The notes below the pieces were generated by a model that saw only the letters and a program-made list of their open reading frames with translations, was not told the DNA's origin and searched no databases. A stretch of 64,000 bases of DNA from Alkalihalobacterium alkalinitrilicum (GTDB taxonomy: Bacteria; Bacillota; Bacilli; Bacillales; Bacillaceae_F). Below, in pieces: positions 52,594 through 60,813 of the stretch. The position numbers and the translations under genes are program-made. The DNA is taken from contig NZ_KV917368.1 in assembly GCF_002019605.1 (NCBI RefSeq), positions 1,971,843 to 2,035,842 of the forward strand, given 5' to 3'. Every line of letters begins with the position of its first letter. Position 1 is the stretch's first letter.

Positions 52594-52956
52594 TGTGTAA
52601 TATTTTATTACATGTTATTTGAAAATAGAATTTCTAATCGTTTTTTTTCATATTAATGAAAACGCATTCAAAAATTCAGTCTTTTTATCAATCTTCATTT
52701 CACTTTTGTGTTGTTATATCAAAGTTTCAGATGAACTCTTATAGAAATTCCGATTTTGAAACTATGAAACTCTGATCCTAGATTTACTATTTTGATATAA
52801 CAAAAACAACTAATAAAATGATAAAACTTTAGAGAACCAAATAATAAATTTAATCATTTTTAAACGAAATGAAACAAATTGCAGGAAATTGCAAAGCCTT
52901 TTAAAAACAGGTGACGTGTTAGTAGAATAACTAGTACTGTCAATGATTATATAAAA
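52594..52956. other. AT-rich intergenic region, nothing recognised
   Basis: No frame, repeat or known RNA fold was found between the promoter dyad and the 19-bp hairpin. GCAGGAAATTGCAAAG near 52881 is a short local repeat. Confidence 0.3.
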
Positions 52957-53000
52957 CTAATACAGGTACTATCCATTTTTTTGGATAGTACCTGTATTAG
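52957..53000. terminator. Perfect 19-bp hairpin with a T6 loop
   Basis: The arm CTAATACAGGTACTATCCA (52957-52975) has its exact complement at 52982-53000 across a loop of six T. No T run follows the stem on either strand, so it is not a standard terminator. It lies past the unidentified small gene at 53198 and 364 bp before the amidase-operon dyad. Confidence 0.65.
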
Positions 53001-53047
53001 TGAATTAATCAATAAATCCCTCTAGAATAAGCATTTAAAATAAATGT

Positions 53048-53197
53048 TTAATATCCATCCTCGCGATGAACTTGATATAAATAATTAAATAAGTAGAAAT
53101 ACAATTCAGCATATTTCATTTCACTACAACAATGTCCTTTTTCAAAACAGTGCTCACCAATGTACAAAATCACTAGGTCAAGAACTTTTTCTGTGTA
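53048..53197 (-). other. In-frame extension beyond a single stop codon
   Basis: After the TAA of the 93-residue gene the same frame reads on for 49 codons with protein-like content, including LVILYIGEHCFEKGHCCSEM and a tail ELYFYLFNYLYQVHREDGY, then stops. Only a GTG without a ribosome site could start it alone. It may be a fused protein split by a nonsense mutation, a coupled small protein, or chance. Confidence 0.3.
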
Positions 53198-53479
53198 TTA
53201 ATTTTTTTTCTCTTCAGAAAGTTCTACTTTTTTCCCGCCAACCGATAAGAAATGATAAATTTCCGCACCTTCTTTTAACTTGGTTATTCCGTTAATGTAT
53301 GGCTTAACTAAGTCTTTGAAATCTTCATAGACCCCTTCATTTTCTAAGTGACCATACACATAAACTTTTTTTTCATCAACAATATATGAAAGATATCCAA
53401 CCGCTTCACCGTCTCGATTCACGATATTTAATACTTGTGCATCTTGTTTATTTAATTCAGGCGAAAAATAAATATCCAC
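53198..53479 (-). CDS. Hypothetical protein, 93 residues
   Basis: An acidic, beta-rich small protein (MDIYFSPELNKQDAQVLNIV, EKKVYVYGHLENEGVYEDF). The fold suggests a small cytosolic protein of unknown role. I recognise no family. GGAGGGAAAGTCGTGG lies before the ATG. The reading frame continues for 49 sense-like codons after its TAA stop (53048-53197), which may be a separate small gene or the remnant of a longer protein. Confidence 0.55.
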   Translation of the reverse strand: MDIYFSPELNKQDAQVLNIVNRDGEAVGYLSYIVDEKKVYVYGHLENEGVYEDFKDLVKPYINGITKLKEGAEIYHFLSVGGKKVELSEEKKN

Positions 53480-53552
53480 GACTTTCCCTCCAATCCGATG
53501 TACTTTTTAAAGTCCTATATGAAAATTAAATATTGTTAACTCAAAATAAACT

Positions 53553-54449
53553 TCATTGCAGTAATGTTAATAATAAAGTAATTGTTACTATACTAATTAA
53601 TGTCGTCATTAATGTAATACTCGAAACAAGTTTCGGTTCAGAATCAAATTGTACGGCATACATAACGATCGTTGCCGCTGATGGCATCGCTGCTGATACG
53701 ATGAGAACTTTTGTAAGTAAGGGGTCTATTGGTAAAGCTACTGTAATTCCATAAGCAATAATTGGCGAGAGGATTAAACGAACAACTGTACCATATGCTA
53801 TTTTTCCCCATTCAAAGTTTCTTAATTCAATTAACGCCAACTGCATTCCTAGTATAATCATGACTGTCGGCACCGTTGCTTCTGCAATAATGTCAACTGT
53901 TGCCATCAAATTATTAGGCATCGCTACATTAAATCCCTTAGCCAGTAGAGCAATTATGACCGCATATGTTGCAGGCATTAAAAAAACCGCTTTCATTGCG
54001 ATCTTTATCCCCGCATTCCCTCTTGCTGCATAATATACACCAAAGAAATTCATGATAATTGCCTGTAACACGAGAAAAGATACTGAATAATCAAACCCTG
54101 CCTCACCATAAGCAAATAAAATGATCGGTGCGCCGTAATTTCCAGTGTTCATAAACGCAGTAGCTAGAATCATTCCTCCTTCTGTTGATTGAGGGTACTG
54201 CCTAATAAATGAATAGATTTTATTAATAATAATAAGAGCAAAAAGAAGTACAATCGAAAAAATAACCATATAAAAATACTGAAGATTTAACTCTGCTGTA
54301 TAAAACGTTCTGAAAACTAAACAAGGTGTCATAATATAAATTGCCACTTCAGAAACAGCAGGTATTTTTATTTTTCTCCATTTCTGTACTAGAAAGCCAA
54401 TGAGAAATACGAGAAGGACAGGTAAAACAACTTCAAAAAATATTACCAA
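53553..54449 (-). CDS. AEC family transporter (auxin efflux carrier fold)
   Basis: 298 residues with ten hydrophobic segments in two five-helix halves. The family patterns VLLVFLIGFLV at the start, NTGNYGAPIILFAYGEAG (about 102-119) and AAMPSAATIVMYAVQF (about 252-267) are present. AEC proteins move malate, lactate or other anions. TTG start after GGAGGGATGGTAG. It lies downstream of the HPr-like gene and its terminator, and may export or import an acid made from the sugar acid pathway. The direction of transport is unknown. Confidence 0.87.
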   Translation of the reverse strand: MVIFFEVVLPVLLVFLIGFLVQKWRKIKIPAVSEVAIYIMTPCLVFRTFYTAELNLQYFYMVIFSIVLLFALIIINKIYSFIRQYPQSTEGGMILATAFMNTGNYGAPIILFAYGEAGFDYSVSFLVLQAIIMNFFGVYYAARGNAGIKIAMKAVFLMPATYAVIIALLAKGFNVAMPNNLMATVDIIAEATVPTVMIILGMQLALIELRNFEWGKIAYGTVVRLILSPIIAYGITVALPIDPLLTKVLIVSAAMPSAATIVMYAVQFDSEPKLVSSITLMTTLISIVTITLLLTLLQ

Positions 54450-54488
54450 CTACCATCCCTCCTTTTTTACTCAGACATTTCTCGTTTT

Positions 54489-54518
54489 AAAAAAGAGACG
54501 GGTTACAACCGCCTCTCT
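54489..54518 (-). terminator. Terminator of the TRAP/HPr-like operon
   Basis: On the minus strand AGAGGCGG pairs with CCGTCTCT, followed by six T residues. Confidence 0.75.
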
Positions 54519-54523
54519 ACCTA

Positions 54524-54796
54524 TTAACTAGAATTCGTTAAATATTCAACAACTGCATTTACAGCATCCTCACTGTCCACACCAACAGCTTTTACTGTAA
54601 TCGTATCACCATTTTGCAAATTCAACGTAATTAACCCTAAAAAACTCTTTAAGTTTACTTCGATAGGATTTCCACGAAAAACTTTACGCAAAAATATTTC
54701 CGACTGAAAGGGCTGTATGATTTTACTTAATTCAATAATTGTCTTATCTTCACCAATATTAATCGAAATGTCTTTTGAACTACTTTTTTTCACCAA
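54524..54796 (-). CDS. HPr/Crh-like protein without the phosphorylatable histidine
   Basis: 90 residues of HPr length and fold. The second helix region is diagnostic: NLKSFLGLITLN (48-59) matches the HPr Ser46 region NLKSIMGVMSLG, so the HPr-kinase serine is kept (Ser51 here). The His15 region (GIHARPA in HPr) is replaced by EDKTIIELS, with no His or Arg. It therefore cannot take phosphate from enzyme I, like Crh of Bacillus subtilis, but could be phosphorylated on serine and act with CcpA. It lies 15 bp after the DctM stop, inside the TRAP operon, an unusual place for such a gene. Confidence 0.7.
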   Translation of the reverse strand: MVKKSSSKDISINIGEDKTIIELSKIIQPFQSEIFLRKVFRGNPIEVNLKSFLGLITLNLQNGDTITVKAVGVDSEDAVNAVVEYLTNSS

Positions 54797-54811
54797 TAGT
54801 CTCCCCCATAA

Positions 54812-56089
54812 TTACCTGAAATTTAATAACATTAATGAAAGTTGCGGAATGAAGATAATAAGCAAAAGTGCAAATAACATGACCAAGAAAAATGGAACGA
54901 TCGCTTTCGAGATGGCCTCAATCGATAAACCTGATATTCCTGAACCGACAAATAAATTGACACCTAGAGGTGGGGTAATAAACCCGATAGCTAGATTAAC
55001 GATCATTAAAATTCCAAAATGAATGGGATCATAACCAATATTAATTGCGATCGGTAATAAGATTGGCGTTAAAATAATGATTGCCGCTAACGTATCCATA
55101 AAACAACCAACAATTAAAAGTAAGAATGTGATTAGTAAAATAAGTACAGTTGGGTTTTCTGAAATATTTAACATCGCTTCGGCCACTTGATTTGGAATTT
55201 GTTGGACTGTTAACAATCGTCCAAATGCAGTTGCCGACCCAACAATGATTAAGACTGTTGCCGTTGTAAGTGCAGCATCAATAAAAACTTTTGGCATATC
55301 TTTAACTTTAAGCTCACGATATAAAATCATCCCTGCTACTAAACCATATACGACCGCAATAACCGCAGCCTCTGTTGGTGTAAAAATACCACCGTAAATA
55401 CCACCAAGGATAATGAACGGAACGAGTAATGCCCATTTTGCTTCCCAACTCGCTTTAAGAAAAGTCGAAAAAGAGAACTTTTCTTCTGTACCTCTGTACC
55501 CTTTTTTCCTTGAATAGAAGTAAGCATAAACAATCAGTGATAACCCAACGAATAAGCCTGGTATTATCCCTGCGATAAATAGACTTCCAATTGAGACTCC
55601 ACCAACTACACCATAAATAACCATTGGGATACTCGGTGGAATAATAACACCTAATGAACCTGCAGCAGCAACTACTGCTGTTGAAAACCGTTTATCATAA
55701 CCTTGACGAACCATTGCTGGAATCATAATTCCACCTATTGCTGCAACAGTCGCTGGCGCAGACCCTGAAATCGCGGCAAAAAACATACACGTTATAATGG
55801 TCGCAATTGCAAATCCACCTGTTTTACTACCAACAATCGTATTAGCTACTCGGAATAAACGGTCCGATATTCCACCTTTGCCCATAATTTCTCCGGCTAA
55901 AATAAAAAATGGGACAGCCATTAAAGGAAATGAGTCGACCGAAGTGACTAATCCTTGGGCTAAAAACTCAACGGGTAGTGATCCTGTATATACAATGGTT
56001 ACTAATGTAGCAAGTCCTAATGCAATTCCTATAGGAACACTCAAAAGTAAAAAAAGGGCAAAGCTTCCAAAAAGTACTCCTGCTGCCAT
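54812..56089 (-). CDS. TRAP transporter large permease (DctM-type)
   Basis: 425 residues with about 12 hydrophobic segments. The motifs SGSAPATVAAIGGIMIPAM in outline, GSLGVIIPPSIPMVIYG and FTPTEAAVIAVVYG are diagnostic of DctM. It is the main transport subunit of the second TRAP system. It follows the small permease by 12 bp. Binding partner and pathway (gluconokinase, KDPG aldolase) point to a sugar acid such as gluconate or 2-keto-3-deoxygluconate. Confidence 0.93.
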   Translation of the reverse strand: MAAGVLFGSFALFLLLSVPIGIALGLATLVTIVYTGSLPVEFLAQGLVTSVDSFPLMAVPFFILAGEIMGKGGISDRLFRVANTIVGSKTGGFAIATIITCMFFAAISGSAPATVAAIGGIMIPAMVRQGYDKRFSTAVVAAAGSLGVIIPPSIPMVIYGVVGGVSIGSLFIAGIIPGLFVGLSLIVYAYFYSRKKGYRGTEEKFSFSTFLKASWEAKWALLVPFIILGGIYGGIFTPTEAAVIAVVYGLVAGMILYRELKVKDMPKVFIDAALTTATVLIIVGSATAFGRLLTVQQIPNQVAEAMLNISENPTVLILLITFLLLIVGCFMDTLAAIIILTPILLPIAINIGYDPIHFGILMIVNLAIGFITPPLGVNLFVGSGISGLSIEAISKAIVPFFLVMLFALLLIIFIPQLSLMLLNFR

Positions 56090-56101
56090 ATCAATACCCC
56101 T

Positions 56102-56668
56102 TTATAATTTATTCTTCCCTCTTTCAACATCTTCTTCAATATCTTGGATATCGAGGAGACGTTCTTGTTCTGTTTTTACATCAAACTCTTCTTTTCCTAA
56201 TAATGCTTTCACTTGCTTAATTAGTTGTTGAATTAATCGTATGATTGTTAAGCCCATTCCAATTGGAGTCGCCATGTATACGAGCCCCATCGGTAATTGC
56301 AGGGCAGGAGAACGTTGTCCCCAAGCTAATAACCTCGAAGCAATATCATATCCATAATAAACAACAAAAATAGCAAAACCTAAAAATAATAAGTTAGAAA
56401 CAATACTTAATACGATTTTTCCTTTATCTTTTAATAAAAGAAGCATAACATCGACTTTAATATGCCGTTGCTTTTTCACTCCATAACTAATGCCAAGATA
56501 CACGAGCCAGATAAAGCAGTACCTAGCTAATTCTTCGGACCAAGCAAGGGAAGCTTCCATGACATATCTCATAAAAACTTGCATTGCAATGACCACAACC
56601 ATAATTACAGAAAATATAACGAGAAATATTTCCTCAATATGTTCATTTAGCCACCTAACAACAAACAC
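56102..56668 (-). CDS. TRAP transporter small permease (DctQ-type)
   Basis: About 188 residues. The GTG at 56668 follows GGGAGGGG by five bases and is preferred to the GTG at 56674. Four hydrophobic segments, with VFMRYVMEASLAWSEELARY in outline (about 33-52) as the DctQ signature. The C-terminal tail is long and charged. It is in the conventional P-Q-M order, after 194 bp that contain the binding-protein hairpin. Confidence 0.87.
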   Translation of the reverse strand: MFVVRWLNEHIEEIFLVIFSVIMVVVIAMQVFMRYVMEASLAWSEELARYCFIWLVYLGISYGVKKQRHIKVDVMLLLLKDKGKIVLSIVSNLLFLGFAIFVVYYGYDIASRLLAWGQRSPALQLPMGLVYMATPIGMGLTIIRLIQQLIKQVKALLGKEEFDVKTEQERLLDIQDIEEDVERGKNKL

Positions 56669-56821
56669 TCGCACCCCTCCCTTTTACAAATCATTTTTTA
56701 CTACTAAGAAGATCCTCAAAACTATATACCTTGTAGTTAAGATCAACTATTATGTACATCCATTACAACATTAACTAAGATATATACTTTTATGTTTCTT
56801 CAAACAATAAATTAGAAAGAA

Positions 56822-56854
56822 GGGACTTGAAGTTCGAGCACCTTTCAAGCCCCC
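56822..56854 (-). terminator. Hairpin after the second TRAP binding-protein gene
   Basis: On the minus strand GGGGCTTGAA pairs with TTCAAGTCCC, with one bulge, and TTCTTTCT follows. It probably causes partial termination before the permease genes. Confidence 0.6.
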
Positions 56855-56862
56855 TATAAATT

Positions 56863-57924
56863 CTAGTCCTCTTGAGCTTCCTCAATAGCCTCATATACTT
56901 GATCTACTATGTCTTGACCGATGCGTTCAGCATACTTATCTAATATTGGTTGAACCGTATCTACCATCTCTTGTCTTGCTTCTTCTGAAATCTCTGTATA
57001 AGTCATACCAGCTTCTTGTAAATCTTCTAAATATTGTGCATTCGCTTCACGATTAATCTCACGTTGATATTGTCCCGCTTCTTGAGCTGCTGTTCTCACA
57101 ATATCTTGTTCTTCCTCTGTTAAAGTATCAAAGAAAGGTCTACCCATCAAAAAGACAAACGGACTATAGATATGGTGCGTGTTAGAAATGTGATCCTGAA
57201 CTTCGTAAAAACCTTGTAAATAGACCGTTGCTACTGGATTTTCTTGACCGTCAACAGCACCTTGTTGCAACGCTGTAAATAATTCAGTAAATGCCATAGG
57301 TGTTGGGTTTGCACCTAAAGCACGAAATGCTTCAAGATGAAGGTCATTTTCCATCGTACGAATCGATAACCCTTTCATATCTTCCATTGAAGCAACAGCA
57401 CGTCTGTCATTTGTTAAGTCACGGAAACCATTTTCCCAATACGCTAATCCAACTAAATTTTGATCATCTAATTTTTCTAACATCATTTGTCCTACTTCAC
57501 CATCTAAAACCTCGTCAGCGACCTCTTCACTTGGAAATAGAAACGGGAAATCGAAAACAGTAAACTCTTGAACAAAGCCTGCAATTGGTGCCGTTGAAGG
57601 AATCGTTACTTCCTGTGTACCTAATTGAAGAGCTTCCATCATTGAACGGTCATCACCTAACTGACCACTATGGTACGTTTCAACAACGATAGAACCGTTT
57701 GTTCTTTCTTCTACTAACTCTTTAAATCGTAGTAAACCAAGATATTGAGGATGTTGATCATTTAACCCAATCCCTGCTCGAATTGTTTTGACTTGCCCTG
57801 GTACCGCTTCACCACCAGCTCCTTCTTCTGCATCAGGTTCAGCTGGCGCTGTCCCACACGCAGCAACTACAAAAAATAAAGAAACAATGAAAAATGTTGT
57901 AAAAATGGTTTTAAAATATTTCAC
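56863..57924 (-). CDS. TRAP transporter solute-binding lipoprotein (DctP-type)
   Basis: 353 residues. Signal peptide with lipobox VVAAC (about residue 22), acidic linker and DctP fold. The ligand-binding Arg lies in LSIRTMENDLHLEAFRALG, and GAVDGQENPVATVY follows. It resembles binding proteins for sugar acids, sialate or C4-dicarboxylates. The GTG start follows GGAGGTCTTACG. It faces the gluconokinase gene across 277 bp, and the shared control region suggests joint induction. Confidence 0.9.
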   Translation of the reverse strand: MKYFKTIFTTFFIVSLFFVVAACGTAPAEPDAEEGAGGEAVPGQVKTIRAGIGLNDQHPQYLGLLRFKELVEERTNGSIVVETYHSGQLGDDRSMMEALQLGTQEVTIPSTAPIAGFVQEFTVFDFPFLFPSEEVADEVLDGEVGQMMLEKLDDQNLVGLAYWENGFRDLTNDRRAVASMEDMKGLSIRTMENDLHLEAFRALGANPTPMAFTELFTALQQGAVDGQENPVATVYLQGFYEVQDHISNTHHIYSPFVFLMGRPFFDTLTEEEQDIVRTAAQEAGQYQREINREANAQYLEDLQEAGMTYTEISEEARQEMVDTVQPILDKYAERIGQDIVDQVYEAIEEAQED

Positions 57925-58093
57925 CGTAAGACCTCCTAATTTTTTTCTTCTATGATGAACTTAATATTCCATCCATTGTTATTTACTGACACTGAAATAT
58001 TCCTAACCAAACTGCTATCTTCTTACCACTTCACTTTTCTTATTTTGAATTACAAAAGGAATATTATGCATTTTTATTAAAAGAAACTAGAAA

Positions 58094-58140
58094 CTTGAGC
58101 GTTTCAAGAGTTTATGGATACAATGATTGATATCGTCAAT
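58094..58140. promoter_or_regulatory. Two TTGA-N5-TCAA dyads in the TRAP/gluconokinase control region
   Basis: CTTGAGCGTTTCAAG (58094-58108) and ATTGATATCGTCAAT (58126-58140) share the form TTGA-N5-TCAA with centres 32 bp apart, about three helical turns, so a dimer pair could sit on one face of the DNA. The first only partly matches the CcpA cre consensus. Confidence 0.5.
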
Positions 58141-58201
58141 ATTATAAATAGAATAGCTTCTTTAAATGACAAAGCTTCTTAACTGAAAGGAAGAACGTAT
58201 T

Positions 58202-59731
58202 GTGAATTATGCGATTGGTTTAGATATTGGCACAACTAGCGCCAAAGCAGTTCTTTTTACAAAAGAAGGACACGTTATATCCGAAAGTGAAGAAACATAT
58301 CCTGTATATCACCCAGAACCTTCCTGGGTCGAACAAAATCCAATAAAAATCGAATCCTCCGCGATTAATGCATTAAAAAATATCGTAGAAAAAGCTGGAG
58401 TTTCTAGGACCGACATTCGGGTTGTTGGCATTTCTTCAGCAATGCACTCTCTCATATGCATGGATGAAGACGGTCACGCCATTTCTCCTTCCATTACGTG
58501 GGCAGATGGTAGAAGTGTACATCAAGCAGAAAAAGTTAAATCAACAAACAACGGAGTGGATATTTACTTAAAAACAGGTACACCTATTCATCCGATGTCA
58601 CCGTTGATTAAATTAATTTGGATGAAAGAAACGAATTACCCGCCTTATTCTAAAACTTCTAAATTTATTTCAATAAAAGAATACTTAATTAAAAAATGGT
58701 TTAATGAATATATAGTCGACTATTCCGTAGCCTCAGCTACAGGAATGTTTAACATTCATACCTTTGAATGGGATGAACATGCGTTAGCCATTACTGGAAT
58801 TCAAAAAGAACAGTTATCTACTCCTGTCGCACCGACTCACGTCTGTGAGGGCTTAGCCAAATATGTAGTAGAAGTAACAGGACTTCGGGCAGATATTCCG
58901 TTTGTGATCGGTGCAAGTGATGGCCCTCTTGCGAACCTTGGAATTGGGGCAATTTCACCTGGAGATGTGGCGATTACAGTTGGTACAAGCGGGGCTATTC
59001 GTCAAATGGCTGAAAAACCTCAAACTGATGAACTACAAGAAATTTTTTGCTATGGAGTGACAAAAAATTCTTGGATCATGGGTGGACCTACGAATAACGG
59101 TGGAATCGTCCTTCATTGGTTAAAAGAAATCGTTGGGGAGCACCATATGTATCTCGCAGAACAAGGCGGACTAAGTGCCTATGAAAGACTTACTCAACTT
59201 GCTCAAACGGTAGATCCAGGGGCAAATGGTTTACTCTTTTTACCGTACTTAAATGGCGAACGAGCTCCGTATTGGAATGCGAATGCACGAGGGAGTTTCA
59301 TTGGATTAACATTAGCCCATCAAAAAGAACACTTGATCCGTGCTGGAATGGAAGGCGTCATTTTTAGTTTATTAACAGTGAGTGAAGCTTTAGAAAGATT
59401 AGCTGGTCCATCTAAGAATATCCTTGCAAGCGGTGGATTTGCACGATCAACTCTATGGCTTCAAATTCTGGCAGATATTTTTGGACAAGAAGTACAAGTC
59501 CCGAAAAGCCATCAAAGTTCTGCTTGGGGAGCAGCATGGATCGGTTTAGTCGGTATAGGAGAAGCAAAATCACTAACTGAAATTAAACATTACATCCCGA
59601 TGGAAAAGTCATATATTCCAAACGATTCAAATCATCAAGTCTATCAAACCCTGTACCCTACATTTAAAAACCTTTATGTATCTCTACAACCACACTATAA
59701 AAATTTAAGTGATTTCCAAAGAAGACATTAA
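58202..59731 (+). CDS. Gluconokinase (FGGY family)
   Basis: 509 residues. The first FGGY motif GLDIGTTSAKAVLF starts at residue 5, and the C-terminal ATP-binding region LASGGFARSTLWLQ (about 402-415) and QSSAWGAAWIG are present. Gluconokinases phosphorylate gluconate to 6-phosphogluconate, but other FGGY kinases (xylulose, glycerol) are close. The gene pairs with KDPG aldolase and a sugar-acid type TRAP system, which supports gluconate. GTG start after AAAGGAAGAACGTATT. It has its own terminator. Confidence 0.85.
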   Translation: MNYAIGLDIGTTSAKAVLFTKEGHVISESEETYPVYHPEPSWVEQNPIKIESSAINALKNIVEKAGVSRTDIRVVGISSAMHSLICMDEDGHAISPSITWADGRSVHQAEKVKSTNNGVDIYLKTGTPIHPMSPLIKLIWMKETNYPPYSKTSKFISIKEYLIKKWFNEYIVDYSVASATGMFNIHTFEWDEHALAITGIQKEQLSTPVAPTHVCEGLAKYVVEVTGLRADIPFVIGASDGPLANLGIGAISPGDVAITVGTSGAIRQMAEKPQTDELQEIFCYGVTKNSWIMGGPTNNGGIVLHWLKEIVGEHHMYLAEQGGLSAYERLTQLAQTVDPGANGLLFLPYLNGERAPYWNANARGSFIGLTLAHQKEHLIRAGMEGVIFSLLTVSEALERLAGPSKNILASGGFARSTLWLQILADIFGQEVQVPKSHQSSAWGAAWIGLVGIGEAKSLTEIKHYIPMEKSYIPNDSNHQVYQTLYPTFKNLYVSLQPHYKNLSDFQRRH

Positions 59732-59808
59732 GCTTTTAGCTAAATGCTGATTTATGATCCTAACTCAAATTATGAGACTTACCCCAGCCACAGCTAACTT
59801 AAAAGACA

Positions 59809-59843
59809 ATTAAACCACTAGAAAAACACTCTAGTGGTTTAAT
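59809..59843. terminator. Bidirectional terminator
   Basis: ATTAAACCACTAGA (59809-59822) pairs with TCTAGTGGTTTAAT (59830-59843), a 14-bp perfect stem between the convergent gluconokinase and KDPG aldolase genes. Confidence 0.8.
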
Positions 59844-59852
59844 CAACCTCTT

Positions 59853-60494
59853 TTATACCGTTGTTCTAGCGACCTTTACTTCCTCAACAAATGCAGCTGA
59901 CTTTTTCGTTAACTCCTGTAAATACTCGTCATTGATTTCTTTTTTCGTATTTACTAAAGCACTGCCAAGACCTACCGCAACAGCACCCTTTTGAATATAG
60001 TCTGCAACATTATGTAGATCTACACCCCCAGTAGGCATAAGTGGAATATGAGGTAATGGACCATGAACATCTCTTAAATAGCCTGGCCCAAAAATATTAG
60101 CTGGAAAAACCTTAATCATATCGGCGCCATTTTCATAGGCGGTCAAGATTTCAGTTGGTGTAAGTGCTCCAGGTATACTGATTACACCGTATCTTTTCGT
60201 TAAGCGGATCGTTTCCTCATTCACCGTTGGAGAGAAAATAAATTGAGAACCTGACAATATCGCTGCCCTAGCCGTTTCAGGATCAAGCACCGTACCTGCA
60301 CCGACAATCAACTCTGGAAAATCATTACGAACAGCTTCAATTAACGACATAACTTTCGGTGTTTCTACTGTAATTTCTAACGTTTTAACGCCTCCTTCCT
60401 GAAGAGCATTTGCAATTTGTAAAATATTTTTAGGGTCGGCCCCACGAATAATAGCTACTACGCCATTTTCTTTTATCATTTCTAAATAACTCAT
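59853..60494 (-). CDS. eda: 2-dehydro-3-deoxy-phosphogluconate aldolase (KDPG/KHG aldolase)
   Basis: 213 residues, the usual length. Active-site Arg in AIIRGADP (about 13-20), Glu in LEITVETP and Schiff-base Lys in MIKVFPANIFGPGYL (about 125-139) are intact, followed by PLMPTGGVDL. It cleaves 2-keto-3-deoxy-6-phosphogluconate to pyruvate and glyceraldehyde-3-phosphate. No 6-phosphogluconate dehydratase or KDG kinase is in the window, so its partner in the pathway is elsewhere. Confidence 0.92.
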   Translation of the reverse strand: MSYLEMIKENGVVAIIRGADPKNILQIANALQEGGVKTLEITVETPKVMSLIEAVRNDFPELIVGAGTVLDPETARAAILSGSQFIFSPTVNEETIRLTKRYGVISIPGALTPTEILTAYENGADMIKVFPANIFGPGYLRDVHGPLPHIPLMPTGGVDLHNVADYIQKGAVAVGLGSALVNTKKEINDEYLQELTKKSAAFVEEVKVARTTV

Positions 60495-60813
60495 TTGCGT
60501 TAACCTCCATCATCGGTATATCGATTTAATTAATTCATTCATTTAGTCAGACAGTTTGTTACCCTATTATTGAAACCCTCAGTTTATTTTTAACTTTCTT
60601 CGTATTTCCTATTAATATTTCTTGAACAAAAGCAGAAAACAATTGATTTGTGCATTCAAACAAATGTTTTGGCATATGACTATCGCTTTTTGGTATGATT
60701 GTAATTTGACCATGATAGGCTAACGTCTAATGCTCACAATAAAGTGGACAATAGCACCTCGTTTGCCAAGACAAAAAAACATAACCCTTTTGGATTATGT
60801 TTGAAAAATACTG
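60495..60813. other. Intergenic region between KDPG aldolase and sensor kinase
   Basis: It contains the aldolase leader (GGAGGTTAACGC upstream of its ATG) and the kinase terminator at 60776-60808. No frame or repeat recognised. Confidence 0.4.
60776..60808 (-). terminator. Terminator of the sensor kinase transcript
   Basis: On the minus strand AAACATAATCC pairs with GGGTTATGTTT across AAAA, with one mismatch, followed by more T residues. Confidence 0.75.

Noticed and set aside
55797-56231. 144-codon plus-strand open frame over DctM/DctQ
   Set aside because: Antisense to two clear transporter genes and the gap between them; composition mirrors the membrane-protein codons.
58092-58110. CcpA cre site upstream of gluconokinase
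   Set aside because: The central AAACGCT matches, but the outer TG/CA positions do not. It was kept only as a dyad of unknown factor.
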